Of a stretch of DNA of 37,559 bases, positions 7,642-15,514 are shown in pieces. The stretch spans positions 1 to 37,559 of the forward strand of contig NZ_MABH01000113.1 in the NCBI RefSeq assembly GCF_001720585.1, read 5' to 3'. Position 1 is the first letter of the stretch. Each line of letters starts with the position of its first letter. The stretch comes from Cereibacter johrii. GTDB lineage: Bacteria > Pseudomonadota > Alphaproteobacteria > Rhodobacterales > Rhodobacteraceae. The position numbers were made by a program, and so were the translations under genes. Below the pieces are notes generated by a model that was not told where the DNA came from, made no database searches, and saw nothing but the letters and a program-made list of their open reading frames with translations.

Positions 7642-8625
7642 ATGACCCTCACCCGCTTCGGCACCGCCCCTGACGGGCGGGCCGTCCACCGCATCGCCCT
7701 GGCCGCAGGAGACCTTCGCGTGGCCCTGCTCGACCGGGGCGCCATCCTGCAGGACCTGCGTCTGGCCGGGATCGGCTGGCCGCTCACGGCAGGCGCGACC
7801 GACCTCGCGGCCTATCTCGGGCCGCTCCGCTGGTTCGGCGCCATCGTCGGTCCGGTCGCAAACCGCATCGGCGGCGCGCGGGCCTGCATCGACGGCAGGC
7901 CAACCAGCTTCGTGCCGAACGAGGGCCAGACGCTCCTCCATTCCGGGGCAGAGGGAACCCATGCCCGGCACTGGCAGCCGATCGAGATCGAGGCGGGCCG
8001 CGCGCTCTTGCGGCTCGAACTCGCTGACCGCATCGACGGATTTCCCGGCAACCGGCGGATCGAGGCCGAGTTCGTGCTGGACCCGCCCGCGACGCTGCGG
8101 CTGATCCTCACGGCGGTCACGGATGCGCCGACGCTGATGAACCTCGCCAACCACAGCTACTGGACCCTCGATGCCGAGCCCGGGATCGGCGGCCAGCACC
8201 TGCAGATCGCGGCGGAACACTGGCTTCCGGTCGAGGCCGGCCTGCCCACGGGCGAGGTTCGCCCCGTGTCAGGCGCGATGGACTTCCGCGCGGGCCGCCC
8301 GCTCGGGGAGGCCGAGGGGATCGACCACAATTTCTGCCTCGCCAGCGCGCCCCGGGATCTGACCGAGGTGGCGCGCCTCACCGGCCGGTCGGGCGTCCGT
8401 CTCACCCTCGCCACCACGGCCCCGGGTTTGCAGGTCTATACCGGCCGCGAGATCGACAGCGGGCCCTTCGCGGGCCACGGGGGCAGGCCTCTGCGGGCCT
8501 TCGACGCCATCGCGCTCGAGCCGCAGCTCTGGCCGGACGCGCCGAACCGGCCGGAGTTCCCCGCGATCGCCCTCGCCCCGGGCGAAACCTTTCGTCAGGA
8601 GACGCGCTTCTCCTTCTCCGCCTGA
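7642..8625 (+). CDS. galM: Aldose 1-epimerase (mutarotase)
   Basis: 327 residues, the usual length for GalM. Family landmarks are GPVANRIGGAR, GQTLLHSG with a conserved His in the active site, NLANHSYWTL with the catalytic acid His, and ALEPQLWPDAPN with the catalytic Glu. The enzyme interconverts alpha and beta anomers of hexoses such as galactose and glucose in the cytoplasm; no signal peptide is evident. The ATG is preceded by GGAGG at good spacing. It lies 48 bases after znuA on the same strand, so read-through from znuA is possible, but no functional link to zinc is apparent. Confidence 0.9.
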   Translation: MTLTRFGTAPDGRAVHRIALAAGDLRVALLDRGAILQDLRLAGIGWPLTAGATDLAAYLGPLRWFGAIVGPVANRIGGARACIDGRPTSFVPNEGQTLLHSGAEGTHARHWQPIEIEAGRALLRLELADRIDGFPGNRRIEAEFVLDPPATLRLILTAVTDAPTLMNLANHSYWTLDAEPGIGGQHLQIAAEHWLPVEAGLPTGEVRPVSGAMDFRAGRPLGEAEGIDHNFCLASAPRDLTEVARLTGRSGVRLTLATTAPGLQVYTGREIDSGPFAGHGGRPLRAFDAIALEPQLWPDAPNRPEFPAIALAPGETFRQETRFSFSA

Positions 8626-8848
8626 CCCCGCCGGCCCACCGGCTGCATCCCGCAGCTCCGCGAGCGGGACGTGCCGAGGGCCTCCCGGCTCGACCGCTTC
8701 GGCAGGGGCAAGAGGCGGCTCGGCATCCTGAGCCGGGCGCCCCGTCTCGTTATCCTGCATCTTACCTGTTCATTTCCGTTTGACCTTTTGCCGGTAACTC
8801 TGTGGGGACCGCATGAGCGGACAACCCTGCAAGATATCGAGGAAGATA

Positions 8849-9061
8849 ATGGCCATTGAGAAAAGCGTTGCCTCCGCTTCGATCGCGGAAGTCATCGATC
8901 GCATTCTGGACAAGGGCGTCGTGATCGATGCCTTCGTGCGTGTGTCCCTCGTCGGGATCGAGCTGATCGCCATCGAGGTCCGCGCCGTCGTGGCCTCGAT
9001 CGAGACCTGGCTCAAATATGCCGAGGCCGTGGGCCTCACCGTGGACCCCGCCACGACCTGA
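8849..9061 (+). CDS. gvpA: Major gas vesicle structural protein GvpA
   Basis: 70 residues ([18 protein letters not shown] onward), the canonical GvpA size. The conserved core [44 protein letters not shown] is nearly unchanged from GvpA in cyanobacteria and haloarchaea. This amphipathic protein polymerises into the ribs of the gas-filled vesicle shell. A GAGGAAG ribosome site lies 5 bases before the ATG; an upstream in-frame ATG at 8813 lacks GvpA similarity and is not used. It is alone on the + strand and converges with the 14-gene minus-strand gvp/tal operon, its stop being only 8 bases from the tal stop. Confidence 0.95.
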
Positions 9062-9069
9062 GGCCGCGC

Positions 9070-10641
9070 TCAGACGGGAGATTGCTGCAAGAGGTGTGTG
9101 GCGAGCGCGGCAATTTCCTGTCCCAGTGGCCGGTCCGTCTCAAGCGGCGGGAACTGCTCGCGCAGAGCCTCCACCAGCCTCCTTCCGGCGGGAGAAATCC
9201 CGTCGAGACCGCTGCCACAGCGCAGCTCCGCAGCTTGTGCGACACAGAGGGCCAGAATCGCAAGGATCTCCGCCCATCGGTCGATCTTCTCGCGGCAGAG
9301 GTGCGCGGCGATGGTCCCCAGCGAAACCACATCCTGATTGGCGGCGTTCGTGGAAATCGAATGGATCGAGGCGGGCCCCGTTGCCCGCATCTCGGCCAGA
9401 AGCGCAGTCGCCGTCACCTGTGCTCCCATGAAGCCGGAATTCAGCCCGGCGGGACCCCGGTGGAGGAAGGGGGGCAAGCCCCGGTTCAGCCTTTCATCCG
9501 TCAGACGCGCAATCTGGCGCTCCGCGAGGCCCGCCAGAACGGTGACGGCCGAGGCGAGCGCATCGGAAGTCAGCGCCACATGCTGGCCCATGAAATTCCC
9601 ACCATGCAGGGCGGGCACGCGACCATCGGGCGGAAGCACCGGATTGTCGGTCACCGCGTTCAGTTCGATCGTCAGCACACGGTCATGCCATGCGAGCGTG
9701 TCGAAGCCCGCCCCGAGAACCTGCGGAGCGCAGCGCAGGCTGTAGGCATCCTGCCCCGCCTCCGACTCCGTCCCGATATCGCCGGCAGCCAGCCTCCGCT
9801 CGGCAGTGACGGTCCGGACCACCCGCGCGCTGCCTTCCACCCGGGCGCGCAACCTCGCTGCGGCATCCTGCTGTCCGGGATGCGGCCGCAGGGCGGAGAA
9901 TTCCTCGGCCCATGCTTCGGTCCGGCCCCCCAGACATTCCGCAAGCAGGGCCGTCAGCGCCACCGCCCAGTCGCCGAGGTGGCGGCAGGCCCGAGCATTC
10001 ACCAAAGCGATCCCGGTCATGGCAGAGGTTCCGTTAACCAGCGCCAACGCATCGCGATGGGAGAGGTCGAGCGGTTGCAGCCGTCCGCGCCGAAGCCCTT
10101 CTGCACCGTCAAGCCGCGTCCCGTCCCGGTCCAGGAAGTCTCCTCGCCCCTGAAGGCAGAGCACCATATGCGCAAGCGGCGTCAGGTCGCCCGACGCGCC
10201 GACCGTGCCGCGTCTTGGAACGGCAGGAGCGAGCTCGGAATTGAGCAGGTCGATCAGGCGAGCGATGGTGCCCTCGCTCGCGCCCGAGGCCCCCTGAGCG
10301 ATCGACACCAGACGCGCCAGAACCATCGCGCGCGCTGTCGTCCAGTCGAGCACCGGCCCCACGCCGCTGGCCAGATGATGGACCAGATTGGCCTGCAGCG
10401 TTCGGACATTCTCACCTGAGATCAGACGGTTCGCGAAGGGGCCGAAGCCGGTCGTCAACCCGTAGACGTGGCGGGCCTCGCGGACAATGGCGCCGAGCCG
10501 CGCTTCGGACGCACCGCACCGGTCGCGCGCCGGAGCGGCAAGGACGATCCGCGCGCCGCCGCTCGCCACGGCATGGGCCTCGTCCAGATCGATGTGGCGA
10601 TCCAGCTCGACGGCCGGCTTCAAAGGACTCATGGCGAGCAT
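9070..10641 (-). CDS. tal: Tyrosine ammonia-lyase (aromatic amino acid lyase, HAL/PAL family)
   Basis: 523 residues from ATG 10641 (MLAMSPLKPAVELDRH), the same length and start context as the characterised R. sphaeroides TAL, to which it looks closely similar. The MIO-forming triad Ala149-Ser150-Gly151 sits in GTVGASGDLTPLAH; the catalytic Tyr60 (RHVYGLTTGFGP) is present. His89-Leu90 (LVHHLASG) are the residues known to give tyrosine over phenylalanine preference. The reaction is L-tyrosine to trans-p-coumarate plus ammonia. In Rhodobacter, p-coumarate is the precursor of the photoactive yellow protein chromophore. An upstream GTG at 10650 is possible, but AGGGAG spaced 8 bases from ATG 10641 fits better. 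Last gene of the gvp operon, 66 bases after gvpK. Confidence 0.94.
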   Translation of the reverse strand: MLAMSPLKPAVELDRHIDLDEAHAVASGGARIVLAAPARDRCGASEARLGAIVREARHVYGLTTGFGPFANRLISGENVRTLQANLVHHLASGVGPVLDWTTARAMVLARLVSIAQGASGASEGTIARLIDLLNSELAPAVPRRGTVGASGDLTPLAHMVLCLQGRGDFLDRDGTRLDGAEGLRRGRLQPLDLSHRDALALVNGTSAMTGIALVNARACRHLGDWAVALTALLAECLGGRTEAWAEEFSALRPHPGQQDAAARLRARVEGSARVVRTVTAERRLAAGDIGTESEAGQDAYSLRCAPQVLGAGFDTLAWHDRVLTIELNAVTDNPVLPPDGRVPALHGGNFMGQHVALTSDALASAVTVLAGLAERQIARLTDERLNRGLPPFLHRGPAGLNSGFMGAQVTATALLAEMRATGPASIHSISTNAANQDVVSLGTIAAHLCREKIDRWAEILAILALCVAQAAELRCGSGLDGISPAGRRLVEALREQFPPLETDRPLGQEIAALATHLLQQSPV

Positions 10642-10707
10642 TGGCTTCACTCCCTGTCTTCTCGTCGACGGTAGTGGAAGCTGGTTAATGCAGAGTTTCT
10701 TGCCGCT

Positions 10708-11040
10708 TCAGATCGTCCGCCCCAGCGGGCCCAGATCGAGCGAGAGATCCGCCGGCGTCAGGCCGAAACGGGCCGCCATCTCGTGGATGGCCGCCTCGGC
10801 CCGCATCAGCGTCGTGCCAAGCTGATCCTGCTGGCTCTCGCTCAGCGAGCCCGCCTCCATTCTGCGGATGGCCTGCAACTCCATGATCTGCCTCAGCATC
10901 TCCATCAGCCCCAGCAGAATGCGGGCCAGATCGTGCTCGAGCCGGTCCGGGTCGAGCGCGATGCGGGGCGCCGTAACCGGGGTCTCCGTCGGCGGCAGAC
11001 GGTCGTCGCGCAGCAGAAGCGGAGGAAAAGGATGTGTCAT
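10708..11040 (-). CDS. gvpK: Gas vesicle protein GvpK
   Basis: 110 residues. The segment IALDPDRLEHDLARILLGLMEMLRQIMELQAIRRME, followed by LGTTLMRAEAAIHEMAARFGLTPADLSLDLGPLG, is the GvpK family core: helical, with the LMELLRQLMEKQAIRRM-like stretch, and complete. GvpK is a minor or accessory protein required in many gas-vesicle systems; its precise role is unsettled. Its ATG overlaps the stop of the preceding GvpF/L-type gene by four bases (ATGA), which fixes the start and shows operon membership. A 66-base spacer follows before tal. Confidence 0.92.
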   Translation of the reverse strand: MTHPFPPLLLRDDRLPPTETPVTAPRIALDPDRLEHDLARILLGLMEMLRQIMELQAIRRMEAGSLSESQQDQLGTTLMRAEAAIHEMAARFGLTPADLSLDLGPLGRTI

Positions 11041-11642
11041 GCTGTCTCCCAACTGATGAAGGCGTAAGGCGGCCAAGGGCCGGTCACCGTGCAGGCGGAC
11101 CAGAGGGCATCGCCGATCCGCAGGCGTTCGTGAAGCTCGTGAAGCACAGGATGCGTCTCCGCCGCCGGAACCAGGAGATTGACCTGGACTTCGTCCTGAA
11201 GCCGCCCCGGGATGCAGCGAACTTCTCCGAGCAGCGACATCATCTGCGTGAGCACCGTGCGCAGCCGCGCCCGATGCGCCGAGGCGTCCCGGCGGGCGCG
11301 CAGCCAGCCGGCTCCGGTTTCCGCGGCATCGGGCAAGCTGGGGGCGACCAACCGCGCCGACACCGTCAGTTGCCGCTGTCGGCCGAGCCGATCGATTTCT
11401 TCGGCGAGCGCGTTCGTCCGCCTGCCACACCAGGCAAGCGCCTCGTCGATGGCAATGACGGCCGCAGGTGGGAGCGGCAGGAAGGTCTCGCAGTGCCGCA
11501 TGGCGGCCAGATGCAGCCGAACGCGGCTGCGCGCGTCCCCCGCCATGGCCCGCGGAGCGCAAACGAGGTGAAGCCCCGCGCAGGAAAGCGCGCAGCAAGG
11601 CGACAGAACAGGTCCTTCGCGGGCGAGGCCGATGGGAATCAT
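11037..11642 (-). CDS. GvpF/L-family gas vesicle protein, short divergent paralogue
   Basis: 201 residues. The C-terminal end (VTGPWPPYAFISWE) is the diagnostic TGPWPPYSF-type strand of the GvpF/GvpL family, and QVNLLVPA precedes it as expected. The N-terminal half is short and divergent for the family, with only a loose equivalent of the usual LPVRFG segment (FLPLPPAAV). Three cysteines lie near the N-terminus. GvpF/L proteins bind GvpA and are thought to act in nucleation or chaperoning; this one may be a specialised accessory member. Stop overlaps gvpK and start overlaps the preceding GvpA-family gene, each by four bases. Confidence 0.72.
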   Translation of the reverse strand: MIPIGLAREGPVLSPCCALSCAGLHLVCAPRAMAGDARSRVRLHLAAMRHCETFLPLPPAAVIAIDEALAWCGRRTNALAEEIDRLGRQRQLTVSARLVAPSLPDAAETGAGWLRARRDASAHRARLRTVLTQMMSLLGEVRCIPGRLQDEVQVNLLVPAAETHPVLHELHERLRIGDALWSACTVTGPWPPYAFISWETA

Positions 11643-11863
11643 GCTGTGTCCGGCACTGTGCGTTGCAGCCGATCCGGGTTCGCCAGCAGCAGGTCGAGCC
11701 CGAGAAAGACGAGATCCACATCCGCCACCGTGAGCCAGAGTTCTCCCCTGATCGCGATGCCTTGCGACAGAAGGGCATCCACCACGTCGACAAGGCGCCG
11801 GTTGCAGCTTTGCAGCGCGTCCTCAGCCGTCGCGAACTGGAGGATCGGGGCGGAGTCAGTCAT
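11639..11863 (-). CDS. Short GvpA-superfamily gas vesicle protein (GvpM/GvpS-like)
   Basis: 74 residues. The region LVDVVDALLSQGIAIRGELWLTVADVDLVFLGLDLLLANPDRL has the GvpA-superfamily pattern (LxDLLDxLLxxGIxxxGDxxxxVAxVDLVxLxLxxLLA). It matches the GvpM/GvpS/GvpJ-type minor shell proteins better than true GvpA, because it lacks the [17 protein letters not shown] core. Minor GvpA relatives are thought to help nucleate or cap the shell. The choice between GvpM, GvpS and GvpJ cannot be made securely by eye. Overlaps the downstream gene by 4 bases and the upstream gene by 8 bases. Confidence 0.8.
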   Translation of the reverse strand: MTDSAPILQFATAEDALQSCNRRLVDVVDALLSQGIAIRGELWLTVADVDLVFLGLDLLLANPDRLQRTVPDTA

Positions 11864-12554
11864 GATCGGAGGTCTCCGTCAGGAAGGAAAAGGGAGCGCA
11901 GGGGCCGATCAGTCGGACGGAGAGGGCGAGGCGAGATCCAGCACGGGAACAGGCCTCTGCCGCCTCCAGCAGGACTGGCTCCCGATCCCGGACGACAAGA
12001 AGGGAGAGATCAAGCAGCGGGCCGTCGGGCTTCAATGGACGCGCCCCCGCCCCGCAAGATAGCGAGGCCAGCTCTTCGGCCATGGTTCTCGCAAAGCCCG
12101 CCCGTTCCCGAGCCAGATGACGTCTTTGATCGTGACGGGCGGAGCGGGCCTTGAGGAAGGCGGATCCCGAGGCCAGCGCTGGCGCCCCGGCGTCCGCGAC
12201 CTGTTCCGCGATCAATTGGACGACATATTCCGCCCGGCCCGCCAGCCTTTCCATTCCGGCATCGAGGGTTGCGCGTTCAGCGTCCAGATGGCGCCTCACG
12301 GCGGCGATACCAGTGAAGGCCGCGCCGAGAGCGACCGGAAGGACATCCTCGGTCGCGGCATAGGCGGACAGGATGGCGTTCTGCGCGAGAGCGGCCTGCA
12401 CGGCCCATTCAGGCGAAGCGGGATCCGAGGGCAGACAATCAAGCGAAAGGAGAATCGCCGCATAGGCATCGCCGTCCAGGCGCAGGTGCGGACGAGTTTT
12501 CGCGGGGCAGCTTCCGCGGCCGGAGACCACTCCCAGAAGAAGGAGACCGCTCAT
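11856..12554 (-). CDS. GvpF/L-family gas vesicle protein
   Basis: 232 residues from ATG 12554 (MSGLLLLGVVSG). Family features include AILSAYAATEDVLPVALGAAF (compare the HNAVL...VLPVRFGTVF segment), YVVQLIAEQ, SGSAFLKARSARHDQ (GxxYL-like element) and the closing VRLIGPCAPFSFL. This is the full-length two-domain GvpF/L arrangement. It is one of four GvpF/L relatives in this operon. The start overlaps the preceding gene's stop by four bases (ATGA); a longer in-frame ORF upstream runs through that gene and is not the start. Confidence 0.8.
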   Translation of the reverse strand: MSGLLLLGVVSGRGSCPAKTRPHLRLDGDAYAAILLSLDCLPSDPASPEWAVQAALAQNAILSAYAATEDVLPVALGAAFTGIAAVRRHLDAERATLDAGMERLAGRAEYVVQLIAEQVADAGAPALASGSAFLKARSARHDQRRHLARERAGFARTMAEELASLSCGAGARPLKPDGPLLDLSLLVVRDREPVLLEAAEACSRAGSRLALSVRLIGPCAPFSFLTETSDHD

Positions 12555-13426
12555 GCGGCGTCCTCCAGGTCGGCGGGCACGGCCTGACCTTCGGACCAGA
12601 TGCGTACCAGATGCAGGTCTCCGCCCGATGCGGCGCATCGCGTGAGCAGGTCCAGCACGTCGGCCGCGGCAAGGATCTCCGCCCGCTCCGCCTCTGCGGC
12701 GCGCAGCAGAAGGTCGCGCCGGAGCGCCCGGAGGCGGATCGGGTCGACGGGCCCTTCCAGACCGAATCGGTGACGGGCGCGGCGGATCGCCGCCGAAGAT
12801 ACCCTGCGGAAGGTGAGGCTGGCGAAGGAGACGGGCGGCGACGGGCCGATCTGGCGGATCCTGAGCCCCTCTGTCCAGAGCGCATCAATCTGCTCGAGGG
12901 AACGGTCGAGATCGTCGGTTCGACTCTGCGGCAGAAGGAGTGCCTGGTTGGCAAGCAGATCGTCCCGCAGCGGGAGATTGACGTGCTGCTCCGCCACCCC
13001 CGCCAGGGCTTCCGCAATCCGGTCAGCGAACCTGAGCCGAAGGTCCTCGGCCGTCTCCTCTGGCTCCGTGCGTGTGGGAGCCAGCCCCGCGTCCCATTGG
13101 ACGAGAACTTGGAACTGCACCCGTCCGGCGAGACGCCTCAGTTCCTGTCTGAGCCGCGGGCCGTTTGCCGCGAGTGCAGCGGCAGCTTCGGCAGGTGTGA
13201 GACCACTGCCGGAGAGAGCGGGCAGCACCGTGCCGCAAGCCATCAGTCGCTCGAGCACCGCCTGCCTGCGTGCAGCATGTTCCAGAAGCGCGCGGCGACC
13301 GCTCAGCCGTCCGGGTGGCGAACCGAGGATGGCGGTCAAGCCTGCCTCGCAGACGGCCTCGGTGCCTTCGGGGAGAACGGAAGGCGGATGACCCTCCAGC
13401 ACGGCGACGATCTCCCGGAGCCTCAT
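12551..13426 (-). CDS. GvpF/L-family protein with C-terminal extension
   Basis: 291 residues from ATG 13426 (MRLREIVAVLEGHPP), chosen because this ATG overlaps the previous stop by four bases like most of its neighbours. Residues about 1-200 follow the GvpF/L plan: EHAARRQAVLERLMACGTVLPAL, VQFQVLVQWD and, closing the domain, IGPSPPVSFASLTF. About 80 residues follow this normal end of the family (RRVSSAAIRRARHRFGLEG, then an Ala/Glu/Arg-rich helix and LHLVRIWSEG). The extension resembles nothing I recognise and is predicted helical with a final strand. Function is presumably in vesicle assembly. Confidence 0.72.
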   Translation of the reverse strand: MRLREIVAVLEGHPPSVLPEGTEAVCEAGLTAILGSPPGRLSGRRALLEHAARRQAVLERLMACGTVLPALSGSGLTPAEAAAALAANGPRLRQELRRLAGRVQFQVLVQWDAGLAPTRTEPEETAEDLRLRFADRIAEALAGVAEQHVNLPLRDDLLANQALLLPQSRTDDLDRSLEQIDALWTEGLRIRQIGPSPPVSFASLTFRRVSSAAIRRARHRFGLEGPVDPIRLRALRRDLLLRAAEAERAEILAAADVLDLLTRCAASGGDLHLVRIWSEGQAVPADLEDAA

Positions 13427-13674
13427 CGCGCGGTCCCTTCCAGCGAAAAGATCATGCATTCTCGAGTGGCGGCGAAGCATTGCAGCCCCTTCCGAGCAGC
13501 CAGAACATCCGCCATGGCAGCTTCCCGTTCAGGCGACAGGTCCTCGCCGATGATCCGGAACGGTGCGTCTCGTCCGGCCTCGCCACCAGGCACCGCGAGC
13601 CGTCTGGGGATCTGTCGGCCTGAGGGCGCGCAGCCGCTCGCATCGGCCTTCGACCTTTCCGCTGGGAGCATCAT
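13423..13674 (-). CDS. Small gas-vesicle-operon protein of unknown function
   Basis: 83 residues beginning MMLPAERSKADASG. I do not recognise the family. The N-terminal half is Arg/Pro/Gly-rich, and the C-terminal half (FRIIGEDLSPEREAAMADVLAARKG, then CFAATRECMIFSLEG) looks folded, helix then strand, with two cysteines. It overlaps gvpG upstream (ATGA) and the extended GvpF/L gene downstream (4 bases), so it is embedded in the translationally coupled chain and is very likely expressed. Without this context it would be easy to dismiss as a chance ORF. Confidence 0.62.
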   Translation of the reverse strand: MMLPAERSKADASGCAPSGRQIPRRLAVPGGEAGRDAPFRIIGEDLSPEREAAMADVLAARKGLQCFAATRECMIFSLEGTAR

Positions 13675-13904
13675 GTCGCCGCCCCTTTGAGCCGCTCGAG
13701 AAGATCGAGTTCGATGGCGTCGTAGCTCTCCTCGGAAAGCTCACCCGCGAGCAGTTGCCGCTCGGCTTCCACCAGAGCCGCCCGCAGCGCGGCGGGATCG
13801 TTCCAACTCTGTTCGGCCGCCTCGCCGATCCGGGCGGCAATCCACAGGGTGCCGTCGAACGGACCCCGAACCGGCAGTGTCAGAAGGGAGGTGAGCAAGC
13901 CCAT
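13671..13904 (-). CDS. gvpG: Gas vesicle protein GvpG
   Basis: 77 residues. MGLLTSLLTLPVRGPFDGTLWIAARIGEAAEQSW, then a helical part ending LAGELSEESYDAIELDLLERLKG, is the classic GvpG pattern (LLxLPxxPxxGxxWxxxxIxExAE, and GEISEEEYxxxExxLLxRL). GvpG is an accessory protein found next to GvpF/GvpL and thought to take part in early vesicle assembly. ATG 13904 shares one base with the gvpF stop (TGATG), which is the tightest possible coupling. Confidence 0.93.
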   Translation of the reverse strand: MGLLTSLLTLPVRGPFDGTLWIAARIGEAAEQSWNDPAALRAALVEAERQLLAGELSEESYDAIELDLLERLKGAAT

Positions 13905-14668
13905 CAGGCAACCTCTTCGCTGCGGGGCGCGAGAACGAGATCGACGAAATTGAACATGGGCACTGGTCCTATCACGCGAAGGGACGGTTCGGCTGTCGGG
14001 GCGAAGCTGCAGTCGGCCGCGGCCTTCACAAGCGCAGCAGCCAGAAGATCCTGGGCTCCATCCTCGATCAGCACGTCGACGGCAAAGACCTGAACGTCGG
14101 AGTCCGGCACCCGCAGACGATGATCCACCCAAAAGGGACGGAGGCTCTGGAGCAGGAGACGTTGCGCTTCGCCGCGCCGTGCATCCAGCCGCTCTGCCAG
14201 CCGGCGTCCGAACTCGGCCTGCGCCATGGGATCGGGCCTGCGCAGCGCCAGAAGCCGGGCCCGCTCCGCGGCCAGATCGGGCGCGGCGGCAAGGGTCGCG
14301 GCGAGGGCCGGCTCACGGGGAAACGACAGGCGCAGACCGAGTTCCACCCGGTCGCGCACGCGGTCGAAGGCGGCGCAGAGTTCGGTGAGGCGCGACGCCA
14401 GCATGGCCGCGACCTCGGCGAGGTTCGATGCCATCATCCCGAACCGCATCGGAAGCAGGTTGCCGAACCAGGACGCCGCCTCGAGCACTTGGGTATGGGC
14501 GAGGAGCAGGCGGCGGCGCGGCAGAATGTCGGCCTCTGCGGCGGAACTGTAGATCAGGATGCCTCCCGGAAGCGCTGCGAGCGCGAGCGGCCCGGTGCCC
14601 CCTGCCATGCCGGCCAGGACCTCGTGGCCGGAGGCCGGTTCCTCGAGCAGGCCGTAGAGATAGATCAT
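13904..14668 (-). CDS. gvpF: Gas vesicle protein GvpF (GvpF/L family)
   Basis: 254 residues. MIYLYGLLE at the start, QVLEAASWFGNLLPMRFGMMAS in the first domain, the Ala/Arg-rich middle, and RVIGPVPMFNFVDL at the end are all standard GvpF/GvpL features. GvpF interacts with GvpA and may prevent its premature aggregation while seeding the shell. Located directly before gvpG, the usual gvpF-gvpG neighbourhood. Start ATG overlaps the gvpH stop by four bases; its stop shares one base with gvpG. Confidence 0.92.
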   Translation of the reverse strand: MIYLYGLLEEPASGHEVLAGMAGGTGPLALAALPGGILIYSSAAEADILPRRRLLLAHTQVLEAASWFGNLLPMRFGMMASNLAEVAAMLASRLTELCAAFDRVRDRVELGLRLSFPREPALAATLAAAPDLAAERARLLALRRPDPMAQAEFGRRLAERLDARRGEAQRLLLQSLRPFWVDHRLRVPDSDVQVFAVDVLIEDGAQDLLAAALVKAAADCSFAPTAEPSLRVIGPVPMFNFVDLVLAPRSEEVA

Positions 14669-15198
14669 GGCGCCTCCGGAAGCGGAGCGGTCAGGTCGAG
14701 GATACCGCTCTTGAGCGAGATCCGGATGTCGGCGAGCCCGACGCCGGGCGGGAGGGGGAACCGCCCCTCATAGCGCCTGCCGCTCCCCTCGGCCGAAATC
14801 AGGAGATCGCCTGCGTCGAACCCCAGAGTGAGATCCTCCTCCGAAACGCCCGGCAGATCCGCCTGAAGCTGCCACGTCCGGCCCACCGTCGCGATGTCCG
14901 CCTGAATGGGCCGGGCGGGAACAGGCGGTTTCTCGACCGTCTCCTCATGCACCGGGCCCGGTTCGGGCCCTGCACTGCCGAAGTCGGAGGCGTAGCGCAC
15001 GCGGATACGCGTCTCGGTGCGGATCGGGCCCATCCCGAGGTCGACCGTCTGGTCCCGCCGGATCTCCCTGCTCTGGCCCGACTCGAGGCGACTTGTCATG
15101 TCGGAAAGGGCGCTGCCGAGCGCGCTGAGGAGGCGGCCGAACCTCAGCTCGATGTCGGCGGTCGTCCTGCCGGGGCCCGGATTCTTCTCGTCGCTCAT
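14665..15198 (-). CDS. gvpH: Gas vesicle protein GvpH (Hsp20-like)
   Basis: 177 residues. The C-terminal about 80 residues form an alpha-crystallin/Hsp20-like domain (WQLQADLPGVSEEDLTLGF, LLISAEG, FPLPPGV, ISLKSGILDLTAPL). The N-terminal half begins with a polar segment and an amphipathic helix (RFGRLLSALGSALSDMTSRLE). This matches GvpH, which in other gas-vesicle systems is an accessory protein with small heat-shock-protein character. One base separates its ATG from the previous stop; its own stop overlaps gvpF by four bases. Confidence 0.88.
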   Translation of the reverse strand: MSDEKNPGPGRTTADIELRFGRLLSALGSALSDMTSRLESGQSREIRRDQTVDLGMGPIRTETRIRVRYASDFGSAGPEPGPVHEETVEKPPVPARPIQADIATVGRTWQLQADLPGVSEEDLTLGFDAGDLLISAEGSGRRYEGRFPLPPGVGLADIRISLKSGILDLTAPLPEAP

Positions 15199-15199
15199 C

Positions 15200-15514
15200 T
15201 CATCCCTCGCGTGCTGCGGCCAGTTGTCCGATCTGGGTCTCGATCCGCTCGAGCCGGTCCAGCAGCGCGGCCGAACCGTCGGAGGCGGGCGCCTGTGTGC
15301 TGCAGAGGCGAGGATCGCTCTCCCACCAGTTGATCCCCATCTCCCGCGCCTTGTCGACGGTGGCGACCAGAAGGCGCAGGCGGATCGTCAGGAGCTCGAT
15401 CCCCACGAGCGAGATCGAGATGTCGCCGGCGATCACGATCCCCTTGTCGAGGATCCGCTCGAGGACATCGGCCAGACTGTCCTGCTGGAGCGGGCTCTGC
15501 ATCTCGAAGCTCAT
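15200..15514 (-). CDS. gvpJ: GvpA-superfamily protein, GvpJ type
   Basis: 104 residues. SLADVLERILDKGIVIAGDISISLVGIELLTIRLRLLVATVDKAREMGINWWESDPRL is the GvpJ-type minor structural protein pattern: a GvpA-like core with GDISISLVGIELLTIRLRLLVA, followed by GINWWESDP and a C-terminal helical tail (LLDRLERIETQIGQL) absent from GvpA. Minor GvpA relatives probably shape or nucleate the conical ends. In some annotation schemes such proteins are called GvpS, so the letter is less sure than the family. ATG overlaps the gvpO stop by four bases. Confidence 0.88.
   Translation of the reverse strand: MSFEMQSPLQQDSLADVLERILDKGIVIAGDISISLVGIELLTIRLRLLVATVDKAREMGINWWESDPRLCSTQAPASDGSAALLDRLERIETQIGQLAAAREG

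Noticed and set aside
6523-8220. A 565-codon open frame on the minus strand across znuA and galM
   Set aside because: It is the antisense shadow of two clear genes with strong domain evidence; its protein is low complexity and matches no family. High GC content keeps such frames open.
8626-8848. Defined promoter for gvpA
   Set aside because: A TTGACC hexamer is present about 60 bases before the ATG, but there is no convincing partner -10 hexamer at the right distance.
9070-10641. Histidine ammonia-lyase (hutH)
   Set aside because: The family is shared, but the His89-Leu90 selectivity pair and the 523-residue match to the known R. sphaeroides enzyme favour TAL, and no hut genes are nearby.
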